Assembly: GCA_940337035.1 (NCBI GenBank)
Contig: CALNHX010005198.1
Span: forward strand, 47,678-111,677
Source of the DNA: Agriotes lineatus
Lineage: Eukaryota > Arthropoda > Insecta > Coleoptera > Elateridae
Length of the DNA stretch: 64,000 nucleotides
Direction: 5' to 3'
Shown: positions 1-11,400 of the stretch, in pieces
Layout: each line of letters opens with the position of its first letter
How positions within the stretch are numbered: position 1 is the first letter of the stretch
Translations under genes and position numbers: made by a program
Notes under the pieces: model-generated
Told to the model about the DNA's origin: nothing
Databases searched by the model: none
Seen by the model: only the letters and a program-made list of their open reading frames with translations

Positions 1-1440
1 GCCTCTCACACGGTGAGGTTGACCATTCACATCTAAAATTTCCAAAATAACTGTAGACAATAATACAGTTTTACCTATCTGAGTATGTAGCACACTAGTA
101 CCCACATGTACCACAGGACTATCAGACGGATTCGAAGAAGTAGTCTGCGTTTCAGTTCGAGAATCACCACTATTAATGATAAAATGTAACAACGTATGAT
201 GCCTTTTCGCACAACTAGAGCAAGAAACTTGAGATGGACACGAAGCCACACCATGAGAATCTTTCAAACAATTAAAACACAAACGAGCACGTTTTACAAC
301 CGCATGACGATCTCTAGGTGTCATGGACATAAACTGAGAACAACGATATACTAAATGATCTCCCTGACAAATTTTACACCCTACACGAGATCTCGAAACT
401 AACTTTTGTGAACCACTGGAGGAAGCAGTTTGTACAAGTAAAGAATTAGGTTTAAAATATGAACCTTTAGATTGTTGTGGAAAATGAGGTTTACCAACCG
501 AGTCTCCTACACGAGATGATTTGAAACCTGATGAAATATTGGTTGATACCTTCGAGGTAGCAATAGTTTCTAGAGCAACGCACTGTTTTAGTAGGAAATC
601 CTTCAAATGTGAATAGGTAGGAATTTCCATTGCATCACCATGTAGCTCGAAACGTCTACGAATTGCAGGAGGTAATTTGTCTTCTAACAAATCGACAACA
701 ATAAAATCCCAAGCTAATATGTCAAAACCCAAAGTATCTAAAATGGCTAAATTTTGAGAAAATGTATCCACAAGACAACGTAATTCTTTCGAGTTTTCGG
801 AGGTCAAAGGACGATAATTTTTCAAAATATGCCAGTGACTGCTAGCTAACATACGCTTATTTGAATATCTCTCTATGACTGTTTTATAAGCTAACTGATA
901 GTTTTCCGGAGTTAAAGGAATAGACTTCACTAAAGAAAGAGGTTCTCCATCTAGAGAAAGCAATAAATATTGAAACTTTTCAATTTCCGAAAGCTGTCTT
1001 TGGTTGTGTACTAAACTGTCATAGAGACTTATGAATGATTGCCAAGAGAGCAGATCACCAGAATACTTTCTAAGTTCTAATTTAGGTAGATTAACATTTA
1101 AACATGACTTTTCAAACTCAGTTGACTTTGCTTCAAGCACAGGTGCTTCTAACACTGGGGGGAAAATTGATTCAAAATGTACACACGATTCAAAATATTG
1201 ATTTTCAACTTGTTTCCGAATAATCTCTTGTGCTAGCAAATCTGAGTCATTGGTCTGGGTAATAACTTTTAAATGCAAATCTTTAAACTCTTTGTACAAT
1301 GTATCTAAAGTCCTATATTTTACTTTAAATAAAAATCGCAAATTCTCGTTAACACTTGCCTCACTTGCTAATTCAAAGATTTCCTCAATTTGCGAGATTG
1401 CAATTTGTCTAGCTAAAAATGTTTCCTTCTTTGGAGCCAT
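1..1440 (-). CDS. BEL/Pao retrotransposon gag, with start of protease (runs off window)
   Basis: An uninterrupted reading frame of 480 codons starts at the ATG at 1438-1440 and runs off the left edge, so the C-terminal part (protease, RT, RNase H, integrase) is not visible. Residues about 115-300 look like the DUF1759 gag region of BEL/Pao elements, with a W-Q-S-F-I segment and a long helical stretch. Three zinc knuckles follow: C-x2-C-x4-H-x4-C (about 346-385), a second with CFNC (about 238-281) and a third with CSSC (about 199-230). The last 40 residues resemble the start of the DUF1758 retropepsin (LLSTVILEI), before the catalytic Asp is reached. No stop or frameshift is seen, so this copy may be young. 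The protein packages element RNA into cytoplasmic particles. Family assignment rests on domain order and knuckle pattern recalled from the family. Confidence 0.85.
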   Translation of the reverse strand, partial: MAPKKETFLARQIAISQIEEIFELASEASVNENLRFLFKVKYRTLDTLYKEFKDLHLKVITQTNDSDLLAQEIIRKQVENQYFESCVHFESIFPPVLEAPVLEAKSTEFEKSCLNVNLPKLELRKYSGDLLSWQSFISLYDSLVHNQRQLSEIEKFQYLLLSLDGEPLSLVKSIPLTPENYQLAYKTVIERYSNKRMLASSHWHILKNYRPLTSENSKELRCLVDTFSQNLAILDTLGFDILAWDFIVVDLLEDKLPPAIRRRFELHGDAMEIPTYSHLKDFLLKQCVALETIATSKVSTNISSGFKSSRVGDSVGKPHFPQQSKGSYFKPNSLLVQTASSSGSQKLVSRSRVGCKICQGDHLVYRCSQFMSMTPRDRHAVVKRARLCFNCLKDSHGVASCPSQVSCSSCAKRHHTLLHFIINSGDSRTETQTTSSNPSDSPVVHVGTSVLHTQIGKTVLLSTVILEILDVNGQPHRVRG

Positions 1441-1726
1441 AATTATAGACAATTAAACTCTAGCTGTATCTAATCAAAAATTTGTCAACACAAAGTACAA
1501 GTTGTACTGGTCAATAAAATTCAAAGAATACAAAGCAGCAACAAATACACAAAAATAATGAGCAGGCAAAAATAATAACAAACGCAGGTAATATAAGGTT
1601 GCAACGACCTTTGTCACTAAATGCAAAATAAATATTTAAATATACCAAAACACCGTAAAACAACTCTATGCAAACGTTATTTTCTCAGTGAACTGTAACT
1701 AGTTTGTTAATCCAACGGACCGTTCT

Positions 1727-1744
1727 ATCCCGGCTCGAGGACCA
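1727..1744 (-). promoter_or_regulatory. Probable primer-binding site of the BEL/Pao element
   Basis: Read on the minus strand, the 18 bases TGGTCCTCGAGCCGGGAT match the complement of a tRNA 3' end including CCA. They are closest to the tRNA-Tyr acceptor/T-arm end (CCGGCTCGAAGGACCA), with one base missing. The site lies about 290 bp upstream of gag and next to the proposed LTR edge, the expected place for a minus-strand DNA primer site. Confidence 0.6.
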
Positions 1745-1748
1745 AAAA

Positions 1749-2035
1749 TGAATCAATCTAATATCAAAATTACTATACAAAATTCGAAGGACCTTTTGCT
1801 AAATCTGTCTATTAAGTTAACAAGCCAACCTTACCTGGTGTTTTCGGTATCAACTCGGCAGCTAGGCTCTTCAAAAAACTTCTTTTCTTCCTGTGACAAA
1901 TTCGTGCACACAACACCCAAATTGACAAATTTGCTTCTGTCACACACAAACAAAAAACTGGACCACCAGATTATTGTTCAAATATTTATATATATTTGTT
2001 CTCAGTAAGGTGGCCGTCACATCATAACTTAAACA
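1749..2035 (-). repeat. Probable 5' LTR of the BEL/Pao element (right edge uncertain)
   Basis: The left edge is the TG/CA dinucleotide just beyond the primer site (position 1749). The right edge is placed either at about 2021, where the minus strand begins TGTGACGGCCACC, or at 2035, where it begins TGTTTAAG. A TATA-like run (TATATATAAATA on the minus strand, about 1983-1998) could be the LTR promoter. The partner LTR is outside the window, so neither edge nor target duplication can be confirmed. Confidence 0.45.
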
Positions 2036-4040
2036 GCAAAAGGTTTGACATACGTTGACGGAACAATGGGCGTTAACTAATGTAAAAACAAGTGCTTCAA
2101 AAAATTTTTATTTCTAATATGCATTTGCAGTAGCGTTCGAAAATAATCAACTTATGAATTCAGTAAAATTGACTACTGCAATCACCATATGAACAAAATA
2201 TTATTGTGAAACTATCGGTGTTAAAGAAGACAGTAATTTGAACTATTTATTAAGATTGAAATTACCTGACTTACGAATTTAGTAAATTCAACTGAGACTA
2301 TAATGCGAACCTTATGAAACTATAACAGATGCAAAGTATAAATGATGTTGAACATCAGCTACCCAAAATATGAAATTAACTGCTCTTAATTGCTGTCGAA
2401 TTATTGGCGAGTCCGTAGATAATATTTTTTAAAGTATAACATGCAGCCGGATTTACTCAACGCCAGTTGAGTAATGGATTCTTTAATATACCCCTAGTCA
2501 TGAAATATAAACCTTGTGATATCTATTACATTTGTTAGACGTAATATCGGCTCATATGTTAAATGTTGGTTTTTAAAATGTTTATTTAATTTTAAGGTAC
2601 TATTTAAATAATTAGGGTTGTAAACCAACTACCAATTACAATATGTACAGAACGATTGTATATCTACTTCGCTTAACAAACAATTGCAATTTTGTACATT
2701 GAAAATCTGAAAGATAATAGAGTTCTCAAACTTATTACAAATAATCGCTTGTAAACATCAACTTATTGTTATAAAGCAGTATACCTGTTGTTTTTTGTAT
2801 GATTAACTTGAAAAGAGGCTTCCACGAATGGGGCCCCCAGTTAATCCGCTGCGAATTCCGGTTCAATGGGATTGCCAGGAACTGCCACTTAATAACCCTT
2901 GACTTGAGTTCAGTTATTTGTTGGAGTGAAACATGACTTAACAAACACGAGTATATTGAGTAACAACGATTACAAACGTCACTGATGGACCGATGGTTTT
3001 TTACAATAGCTTCAACTGTTGTGACACGCTTGGATTGGCCACGCGAAAATAGCGAATTGCGCGTAACCGTCACACAAAACAACCTGGAAACGTCTTTACC
3101 AGGGAGCTAGACCGACCGCAAACCAGCACAAAGCATAGCTGAACTTGCTTACTCGAAATTCTGAATCTAACTGAAGCTAAATTGACAATGAGCTGAACTC
3201 GCAAATTCAACAAGGAGGGGAAGGCTCAAACATTATTGGCTGAGGCGATCCTGCGTAGCCAATGGGAGCGTCGCACGTTGTTTAGGAATAAATGCTTATT
3301 TTAAGAAATCTTAATGCTAAGCTCTCTCAATGAGGCATTGTATTGAACGAAATCCATAAACACATGAGTCCCAAATACGCTAAGTCGGCTTAAGTCCTAT
3401 TAGAAAATGTATCCATCCGCTTAAAAGCCATTAAGGGAAGCTTACAAATTCCTTTCTAATATTAACAGAGGCAAACAAATACGGCAAGATGCAAATTTGA
3501 CTTTACCACGACCTTTGAATGAGATAGAACAGTTATGACTTGAATTACATGAATAATTATAAGCAAAAAGGTTTTGATGCACGCATCTGTGTGAATCAAA
3601 CACCTGTAGTGAATCATTTCATGTTCATGTTTGCAACCCCCAATCGCTGTTAATCTGTTGATATGAGGTTTGCGCTGTCTACAACTACTAAATTTTAAGT
3701 GCTTTATGTGCTATAAATAACATTTATGTTCGAGTTGGAATTGTTCGTGCAGCGGCTTATATTTTTGTTGAGTAATGGGCACCGTTCAATTTGATTGCAT
3801 TGAGCAGAACCAACACTAGAAACAATTGCCGCGGCGTTTATATAATTACAAAATGTAGCAGATAATTAGCGACAGTAATTACATAAGTGGTGATAATTTT
3901 TTGATAATTTTAACCAGATTCACGAATCTTTGTTGCTTTTAAGAAATCTCACGAGTGGACGAAGTTAAAATTATTTAAAAAAATTATTACCACGAATATA
4001 ATTCGGCGTGATTATTTTTTAAACAGTTCGGTTGTAGATA
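2036..4040. other. Unique-looking intergenic DNA, nothing recognised
   Basis: No long coding frame of believable composition, repeat or RNA gene was recognised. A 115-codon open frame on the minus strand (2735-3082) has no family resemblance and is probably chance. The stretch 2820-3290 is less AT-rich than its surroundings, but I see no specific feature in it. Confidence 0.5.
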
Positions 4041-4047
4041 TGGTTTG

Positions 4048-4161
4048 ATGGAGCTTCCAGATGAGTGTCTTGTTATTTTTAACAACTGCTGTTCACCTAC
4101 TTCACTTTTAGCTAGTTGTGTTACAGCAGAAGAACGATTTAAATGGTTTGTGAAAAAATAG
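4048..4161 (+). CDS. Short F-box-like ORF (possible exon or gene relic)
   Basis: A 37-codon ORF begins MELPDECLVIF and continues with SPTSLLASCV and ERFKWF. This matches the N-terminal half of an F-box (LPDECLxxIFxxLxxxxLLxxxxVCxRF), the roughly 40-residue domain that binds Skp1 in SCF ubiquitin ligases. The start ATG is the first residue of the motif and the stop TAG follows at once, far too short for a full F-box protein. It could be a first exon using the weak donor at ATG|GTTTGT (about 4145), or the remains of a retrocopy. No downstream exon was recognised. Sequence motif: seen. F-box role: family knowledge. That it is an exon: inference. Confidence 0.4.
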   Translation: MELPDECLVIFNNCCSPTSLLASCVTAEERFKWFVKK

Positions 4162-4301
4162 TCAGTGTAATGTTGATGCTATCGGTCGATTTGATTTTTT
4201 TTTCTCATTACTATTGGCTGATAGGACTGTTTAAAAAATAATCAGGCTAATGTCACACATTATTATAACATAGATCGTTTTGTTTTTGCTGGCGTCGGGC
4301 A

Positions 4302-4336
4302 TATATTAAATTAGACAAATTTATTGCCACCGCTCA
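4302..4336 (+). promoter_or_regulatory. Candidate core promoter (TATA plus initiator-like site)
   Basis: A TATATTA element (4302-4308) lies about 30 bases before TCAATCT (4334-4340), which loosely fits the arthropod initiator TCAKTY. A strong-context ATG follows 34 bases later at 4370. Spacing is near the -31 to -30 rule. Such short matches can arise by chance in AT-rich DNA. Confidence 0.25.
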
Positions 4337-4369
4337 ATCTTCGTTACATTAAATTGCCAGCTTTAAACC

Positions 4370-4402
4370 ATGGCGGATGCAGCAGTGGGAGTTTTAATAA
4401 AT
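4370..4402 (+). CDS. Candidate first coding exon with splice donor
   Basis: The context AACCATGGCGG is close to an ideal translation start. Eleven codons (MADAAVGVLIN) lead directly into GTAAGA at 4403-4408, a good splice-donor match, and the frame then soon stops. With the TATA/initiator pair just upstream, this has the layout of a first coding exon whose intron would contain the satellite array to the right. I do not recognise the peptide and see no second exon, so the call is tentative. Confidence 0.3.
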
Positions 4403-4409
4403 GTAAGAG

Positions 4410-5015
4410 CGATAAATGTGTTTACCGCACCGTAATGTAAATTTATTTAAATTATAAAGCGAGGGCTGCTCATGGGTATATCACGCTTTAACCCTACTCG
4501 GACCAGGCCGGACTGTGCATATTCCGAATTTTGATTAAATTTGCAAATGTTACGTATAAATGGTTAGATATAAAAAGCAAATTTGCGGAGGACCGATTAT
4601 TTCGCATCTTCTAATTAAAATCTTCTGTGGCGCAACTCTGCCAGGGATGCAGTTTGGTGAGAATATTAGACTAAATTTAGAGAGACAATGTTACCGGACG
4701 TTTTAATATAATTGATTATTTCATCAATGCTCCAGTGTTATTTAATGCGCCCTTGTGGTGCCACTAATCTTACTTATTGGTAATATTAGTTGCACCTTTT
4801 TATTATTTCTATGGACAAACGTTACAGATGAAATTTATGTAAGGTGCAAAGGATATCGATAAAACCATCAAGTGTTATGGCATCAAAGCCGGCGGTTTAA
4901 TTTTAAATTCTAGAATTACTAAATATCCGAATTGCATATTTTTTTGTTTGCTGCCAAGACCAAAACCACAATGGCAGCCCGCATATTGCCTAAATTTTAA
5001 AAAAATTAGTTACAT
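4410..5015. other. Intergenic or intronic DNA, nothing recognised
   Basis: AT-rich sequence without clear coding or repeat content, ending where the tandem array begins in inverted orientation. Confidence 0.4.
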
Positions 5016-8000
5016 CGGTCTAAGAAAACCCAGAACATAGTAGAACCCGCACAAATGCATCTAATAATGAATGAACCAATAGAAAATTAACGGCTCATTA
5101 AGGGCTAATCACATTAAAATGTTAAAAATATTTAATTTTGCAACAATGTCCACTTTGTAGATGCATTTGTGTCGGCTGTTCTATGTTCTAAGTGAGTTTA
5201 GGATTTCGTAACCTTTAATCAGCCATTAATTTGGCATTAATTTCGAGGCAATTTTTTACCAGGTTATTCATTATTACTCATTTGTGGCGGTTTTTCTACG
5301 TCATGAGCACTCTGGAAGCTATGTAACTGAATAAAAAGAGACTTTTGAAATCAAAATAGGCTTGAATTCGTAGCCTGTAATCATCCGTTAATTTCCAGGC
5401 CATTTTTCTATGCTAAACGCATCATTAAACGCGTTTTTGCCAGCTCCTGTATGTCCTTGAGCGCTTTTATTGTAGTGAACCGAATGAATAGTTATTTAAA
5501 GACCAAGGAATGCCTTATTTCAGAGCCTTTAATTAGCCGTTAATGAACCGTTAATTTCGAAGCAGTTTTTTACCGGGTTGTACATTATTACATTCATTTC
5601 TGTCGCTTTTTCTATGTCCTGAGCACTTTTTTAGCAATGCACCTGAATAAAGAGTTACTTTTAAGATGCCTTAATTCGTAAGCTGTAATGATCCGTTAAT
5701 TACCAACAATTTTTTCCGTGGGTTTATTAATTATTAGACGCATTTTTACCAGCTTCTGTAAGTCCTGAGCGCTTTTAGGGCGGTGAACTGAATAAACGGT
5801 TATTTTAAAGAACAAGGAATGCCTCAATTTGGTGCCTTTAATTTGCCGTTAATGAACCGTTAATTTTGAGGTATTTTTACCGGGTTATTCATTATTATAC
5901 TGACGCTTTTTCTATTCCCTAGGCACTCTTGAGGCGATGCAACTGAATATAGAGTTGCTTTTAAGATCAAACTATGCTTTAATTCGTAGACTTTAATGAT
6001 CCATTAATTTCCAGTTAATTTTTCTGTGGGTTTATTCATTATTCGACGCATTTTTACCAGCTCCTAAATGAATAAACTATTATTTTAAAGATCAAGGAAT
6101 GCCTTAATTCGGAGCCATTTTAATGCAAAGCAATAAAGATCCGTTAATTTTCACGTAATTTTTCTATGTGTTTATTCCGTATTCTACGCATTTATGTTGG
6201 CTCTTGTATGCTATTAGCGCTTTTAAGGTATTGTAATTGAATCAACTGCTGTTTTAAATACGATAATTTTTTACCGGATTACTCATTATTAGACGCATTT
6301 CTCACGCAATTTTTAGGTCCTGGGCACTCTTAGAGCAATGCAACTCAATAAATCGTTATTTTTAAGATCAAAACGTGCCTAAATTCGTAGCATTTAATGA
6401 TCTTTTAATTTCCAGGTAGCTTTTCTATGGGTTTATTCATTATTAGATGCACTTCTGTCGGCTCTTGAATGTCTTGAGCTCTTATTGTGGTATAACTGAA
6501 TAAACAGCTACTTTAAAGATGAAAAATACTGTTGGGCCTTTAATGAACTCGTAATTTTCCTACACTGTTTACTGGATTATTCCATATTAGATACATTTGT
6601 GACAATTTCTGTATGTCCGTGGCACTGTTGGATAGGTGTAACTGAGTAGATAAAGTCGCTTTTAAGATCAAAATATATTGTAATTCGTAGCCATTAATGA
6701 TTCGTTAATATCCAGTCAATTGTTCTATGGGTTTATTTATTACTAGATGCATTTGTGTTAGCTCTTGTACTTCCCAAGCAGTGGTGCATCTGATAAAATT
6801 GTTGTTTTAAAGGTCAAGTAATGCATTAATTCCACGAATATTTTTACCGATCTATTCATTACAAGACGCATTCGTGGCGATTTTTCTACGTTTTGGGCAC
6901 TCTTGATGGATAACGGATAAAACGTTACTTCTAAGACCATAATATGTCTTAATTCGTAGCCATTAATGATTCGTGAATTTCCAGGCAATTTTTGTATATG
7001 TTTATTCATTATTGGGAGAATCTGTGTCAGCTCTGGCATACCCTGAGCGCATTTACGGTGGTGTAACTGAAAAAACTGCTATTTTAAAGAACAGGTTAGC
7101 TTTAATTTCTAGCCTATAACGAACCCTTCATTTCAAGGATAGTTTTTACCGGATTATTCAGTATTACACACATTTGTAACGGTTTTTCTATGTCCTGGGC
7201 ACTCTTTGGAATGATGTAACTGAATAGAAAATTACTTTTAAAATCAAAATACGCGTTGGTTCGTAGCCATTAATGGTGCGTTAATTTTCTGGAAAGCTTT
7301 TACGGGTTTACGCATTATTAGACGCATTTGCACTTTTAGGGTAGTGAACTGAATGAACTGTTATTTTAAAGATGAGGGAATGCCTTAATTTCTGATCTTT
7401 AACCGGCCTTTAAAGAGCCGTTAATTTCAATGTACTTTTTACTGGATTAATTATTATTAGACACTTTTCTGACAGTTTTTCTATGTCCTTGGTACTATTG
7501 AAGCGATGCAACTGAATAGAAAGTTACTTGAAAATCAAAATACGCTTTGGTTCATAGCCATTAATAATGCGTTAATTTCCAGGCAAGTTTTTTACGGGTT
7601 TATGAATTATTAGATGCATTTGCACTTTTAGGGTAGTGAACTGAACTAACTGTTATTTTAAATATCAAGGAATACCTTAATTCGCGGCCTTTAACCGAAC
7701 TTGAAAGAGCCTTTAATTTCAAGGTTTTTTTACCAGATTAATTATTATTAGACACCTTTCTGACAGTTTTTCTATGTCCTGGGTACTATTGGAGCGATGT
7801 CACTGAATAGAAAGTTACTTTTAATATAAAAATATTTTTCAATTCGTAGACATTAATCATCGATTAATTTTCAGGAAATCTTTCTATGGGTTTATTCCTT
7901 ATTGGCATTTGTGTCGACCTGTATGTACTGAGCGCATTTACGATGGTGTAACTGAATAAACTGTTATTTTGTATAATAAGAAAAGTTTTAATCAACCTTT

Positions 8001-9239
8001 AATGAACCTTTAATTTCAAGGAATTTTTTACCGGTTATTCAGTGTTAGACATAATTGTAAGGGATTTTCTATGTCCTGGGCGTAGCCTTTGATGATTCAT
8101 TATTTTTCAGGTAATTTTTCAAGGTGTGTATTCATTATTAGACGCTCGTGTACGTCATGAGCGCTTTTAGGGTGGTCCTCTTAATAAATTGATATTTTAA
8201 AGATCAATTAATTGCGTAATTAGCAAATTTTAATTAGCAAACTAATGATCCGTTAATTTCGATGCATTTTTTTATCTGGTTATTCATTATTAGATGAATT
8301 TCTGATGGTTTTTCTATGTTCTGGGCACTATTGGAGCTATGTAACTGAATAGAAAGTTACATTTACCACATTTTTTTTAATTGGTAGCCATTAATTATCC
8401 TTTAATTTCCAGGCAATCTTTCTATGGATTGATTCCTTATTAGACGCATTTGTGTTGGCTCTTCTATCTCGTGAGCGATTTATCGGGTTTTCATTATAAG
8501 ACGCATTTATGATCGTTTTTCTATGTCCTGGTCACTCTTGGAACAATGTAACTGAATAAAAAGTTACGTTTAAAACCAAAACATGCTCCAATGCGTAACC
8601 TTTAATGTTCTGTTAACTGCTTGGTCATTTTTCTATAGATTTATTTATTATTAGACACATTTGTTTTGACTCTTGTGTGACCTGAGCGCTTTTAGGGTAG
8701 TGTTAGCGAATAAAGAGTTATTTTAAAGATCAAGGAATACTTTTGTTGGCAGTGTGTAATCAGCCTTTAATAAGCTCTTGATTTCCAGCTCATTTTCTAT
8801 CGGTTCATGGATTCTTAGACGCACTTGTTGGCTCTTGTATATCCTGGGCGATTTTGGGGTGGTGTAACTGAATAAACAGCTGCTTTAAAGACGAAGAACT
8901 GCTTTAATTCCTAGCCTTGAATCAGCTTTTAAGAGCCGTTAATTTCGAGGCAGTTTTCTACCGGGGCATTGTAAGACGATTTGCTGGTTGTTTTTGTATG
9001 TGTCGAGCACTCTTTGAGCTCCGTAACTGAATAACAAACTTCTGTCGGCTTTTGTGTACCTAGGGTGACCACCTCTCAGGGTTTCACCCGGAGTCTCAGG
9101 GTTTGTACATCTCGTCTCCGGGCTCCGGATTTTGTTACAATTTCTCCGGGTTACACTAATTTTGTAATAATGTCTAAAATTAGCTTAAATCAGTTATATC
9201 AATGTAAATAAAATACTTTTTATAATTGCCTTGTTCTTA

Positions 9240-9628
9240 AATCCTTTATCTAATAGACTTGTCTGTCCGTCCGTCCGGGACGCTGTTTCAGCAGCCAAAC
9301 CGTAAGAGATAGAGAAAAAAGTTATGAAATTTATATGTTTGGAATGGTCATGCCAGGTCAGGAACCGAATTTCAGTCACGTGACACTTCCGGTTTTCGAG
9401 AAATCACAAAAAAGACCGTTTTTCAAATAGAACGCGTATTAAATAAAAATGTTTCAGTGGCCAAACGGAGCTGCGACCCTCTGCGCCTTAAAACGTCGCT
9501 CGGTTAGGCAACCACTTTCACATCTTCCAGGTCTGGGTACAGTTTTTATTTAATACGCGTTCTATTTGACAAACGGTCTTTTTTGTTTTTTTAAATGAGA
9601 CATTTGTCTCACTGGATTGCTTGTTATA
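9240..9628 (+). repeat. 389-bp interspersed repeat, copy 1 (second copy at 31963-32350)
   Basis: Nearly identical to 31963-32350 from AATCCTTTATCTAATAGAC to GGATTGCTTGTTATA. Landmarks are (GTCC)n near the 5' side, TTTCAGTCACGTGACA, and an internal inverted repeat (about 9408-9449 against 9543-9594) containing ACGCGTATTAAATAAAAA and its complement. A small hairpin GAGACATTTGTCTC lies near the 3' end. No coding content and no clear TIR or target duplication; class unknown, with a Helitron-like origin only a possibility (it starts TC after A, with a 3' hairpin). Confidence 0.8.
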
Positions 9629-10000
9629 TTAATATTTTGTTACGCATGCAGCTCTTTAATACTTAATAAATAAGGAGAAATATTTGTAAATTTAATATAA
9701 TTTCTATTGATGTTAAATAGATGTAATTTACTTCTGTATTTCTCGTTTTTTCCGTGATTCTTATTTCTTGAGTCAATAATGGTGTTACTTTTAAACCTCG
9801 TTATTTGTTGTGTTCGGAGAACATGTTTAAATTATTATTTTTAAGGTGTTCATTTTTCCCTTGAAATAAAGTATCTTAAAAAGGCTAAAAGTGTTTGTTT
9901 ATGTTTTAAATCGCATATAATAGAATAAACGGTAGAATTGAGCGATATGAAATAAGATCTTAGGAAAAAATGGTTAGAAAGGGTTTAAAAAAACAGAGAT

Positions 10001-10998
10001 ATACAGGGTGAAAATTTTGAAGACTCTGTATAGCATCAATACTTAGAGGCACTATTTCTCACTATTAAGGTACTTCACAAAAAAAACATAATTGGTTATG
10101 GTAACATCTTTTCTAGTCAATTCTTTCCTGTTACTTAAAGCAGCCGCCTGAAATTAAGTATTTTTTAAATAAAATCGTAATTATCTCCAAAACCGTTAAC
10201 TTTAGACCCATAGAACTTTATATTATACCTAACTACAGGGAATTCTATTAAAAAAAGTTTGGTTCTCTACACTTTTATGAGCCGCATGTAAAATGAAAAC
10301 ATTTTCTTAATGTGAACCATTTTACTGCCTACTACTTATAAGCGCATTTTATGTAACTCTTATAGTTTTAAAAAGATCTTCCACCCCCGCATCGTTGTGG
10401 GACCCTGTATACATATATACGTAGTGTATAACTGAAATGCTTGATCATATTTCACGTCAGTTCTTAACCTTTGCGAAGATATTAGGAAGGGATTAAAATT
10501 GGATTTTTGTCATTTTACTGAAAACTCTGAAAGTATATTCAACTGAAAATCGGCAGATCTTTTCTGCCAATGGAAGTCTTAGTTATGATTCTTTTCTATT
10601 TTTGTATGGGTTTAAGGGATTGAAATTAGCAATCCAGAATGTATTTTAATTTTTGTACAAAAGCTATTTGTTTTACGAAAAAACTAAAAAGAGCTAGTTT
10701 TTTAAGTAATACATTCTTTCCAATGCATTTTTTAACTAATTTTTTTTTCCGTTGAAAAGTTCGAATAGAAACATTTATTATTTTATTAAAATTAACTAAT
10801 ACGTAAAAATTAAAAACCAGTTCATAAATAAGCTTGCTATTGGTAGAAAAGATTTACCAATTTTAATTTGAATATTGTTTCCCAATTTACAGTAAAATTA
10901 CAAAAACCTAATTTTAAATTCTCATATATGAACTGTTTTGGTCGATTTGTGACGTAGAATGCACCATTAAAATATTGGCAAGTATTTCAGTACACCCT
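10001..10998. repeat. Repeat segment bounded by 'tacagggtg' inverted ends
   Basis: TATACAGGGTG at about 10001 faces TACACCCTGTA at about 10988. A further GACCCTGTATA lies at about 10395, so this may be two abutting MITE-like pieces. The same terminal word recurs at 15627, 45402, 57861-58174 and 62844. No ORF is visible. Confidence 0.4.
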
Positions 10999-11400
10999 GT
11001 ATTGTAGTTGCTAACCATTAATAGAAATGAATAAAAACGTTATTTTTATTTGCTTGATTTTTGTCTTCTATAAACATCCTGTATTTCCGATTGAAGCCAT
11101 TAGCCAACATTTGTTTTTACTCGAGAGGAATGTCAGGGTTTATATACATTGAAATCTGGTCACTCTATGTGTACCCTGGGCGCTTTGAGGGTAGTGTAAC
11201 AGAATAAACAGTTATCTTAAAGATCAAGGAACGCCTTAATTCCTAGCGCTTAATCACCTTTAATAAGCTGTTCATTTCTATCGGCTTTGTTTTCATTATG
11301 TCAGTTCTTTTACGTTCTGTATGTTCTTGCGGTGATTTAATTGACTTAAACGTTTATTTGTAAAATCAAAACATGCTCCGTAGTATTAGTTAACCTACAA

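Larger units (their letters stand above)
9061..11167. mobile_element. hAT-like DNA transposon insertion (8-bp TSD) in the satellite
   Basis: The ends are 11-bp inverted repeats, TAGGGTGACCA on the left (9061-9071) and the complement of TAGAGTGACCA on the right (11157-11167). They are flanked by the perfect 8-bp duplication TGTGTACC (9053-9060 and 11168-11175). Removing the element and one duplication copy restores a normal satellite monomer (the gtgtacctgggcgcttt block). An 8-bp duplication fits hAT (or P). I see no transposase inside; the interior holds a 389-bp repeat and 'tacagggtg' type repeat ends, so it is non-autonomous. Confidence 0.8.
5020..11400. repeat. Degenerate satellite-like array, ~145-bp monomers in A/B dimers
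   Basis: Two related monomer types alternate. Type A carries CTGAATAAAC, GTTATTTTAAAGATCAAGG and AATGCCTTAATT. Type B carries CTGAATAGAAAGTTACTT and AAAATCAAAATACGC. Both share TTATTCATTATTAGACGCATTT and CTATGTCCTGGGCACT-type blocks. A-type markers recur near 5478, 5786, 6064, 6496, 6787, 7064, 7346, 7638, 7948, 8178 and 8700, giving a dimer period near 280-310 bp. The first unit (about 5020-5115) is inverted relative to the rest. A 2.1-kb insertion splits the array at 9061-11167, and the direct units resume at 11168 and fade by about 11400. Divergence between units is high, so this is an old array. I do not recognise it as a named satellite. Confidence 0.85.

Noticed and set aside
2735..3082. 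115-codon minus-strand frame
   Set aside because: No recognised motif, neighbours or splice context; composition not clearly coding.
5020..11400. CRISPR-like or promoter array suggested by regular repeats
   Set aside because: Units are ~145 bp, diverged and contiguous with no spacers, in eukaryotic DNA; it is a satellite.
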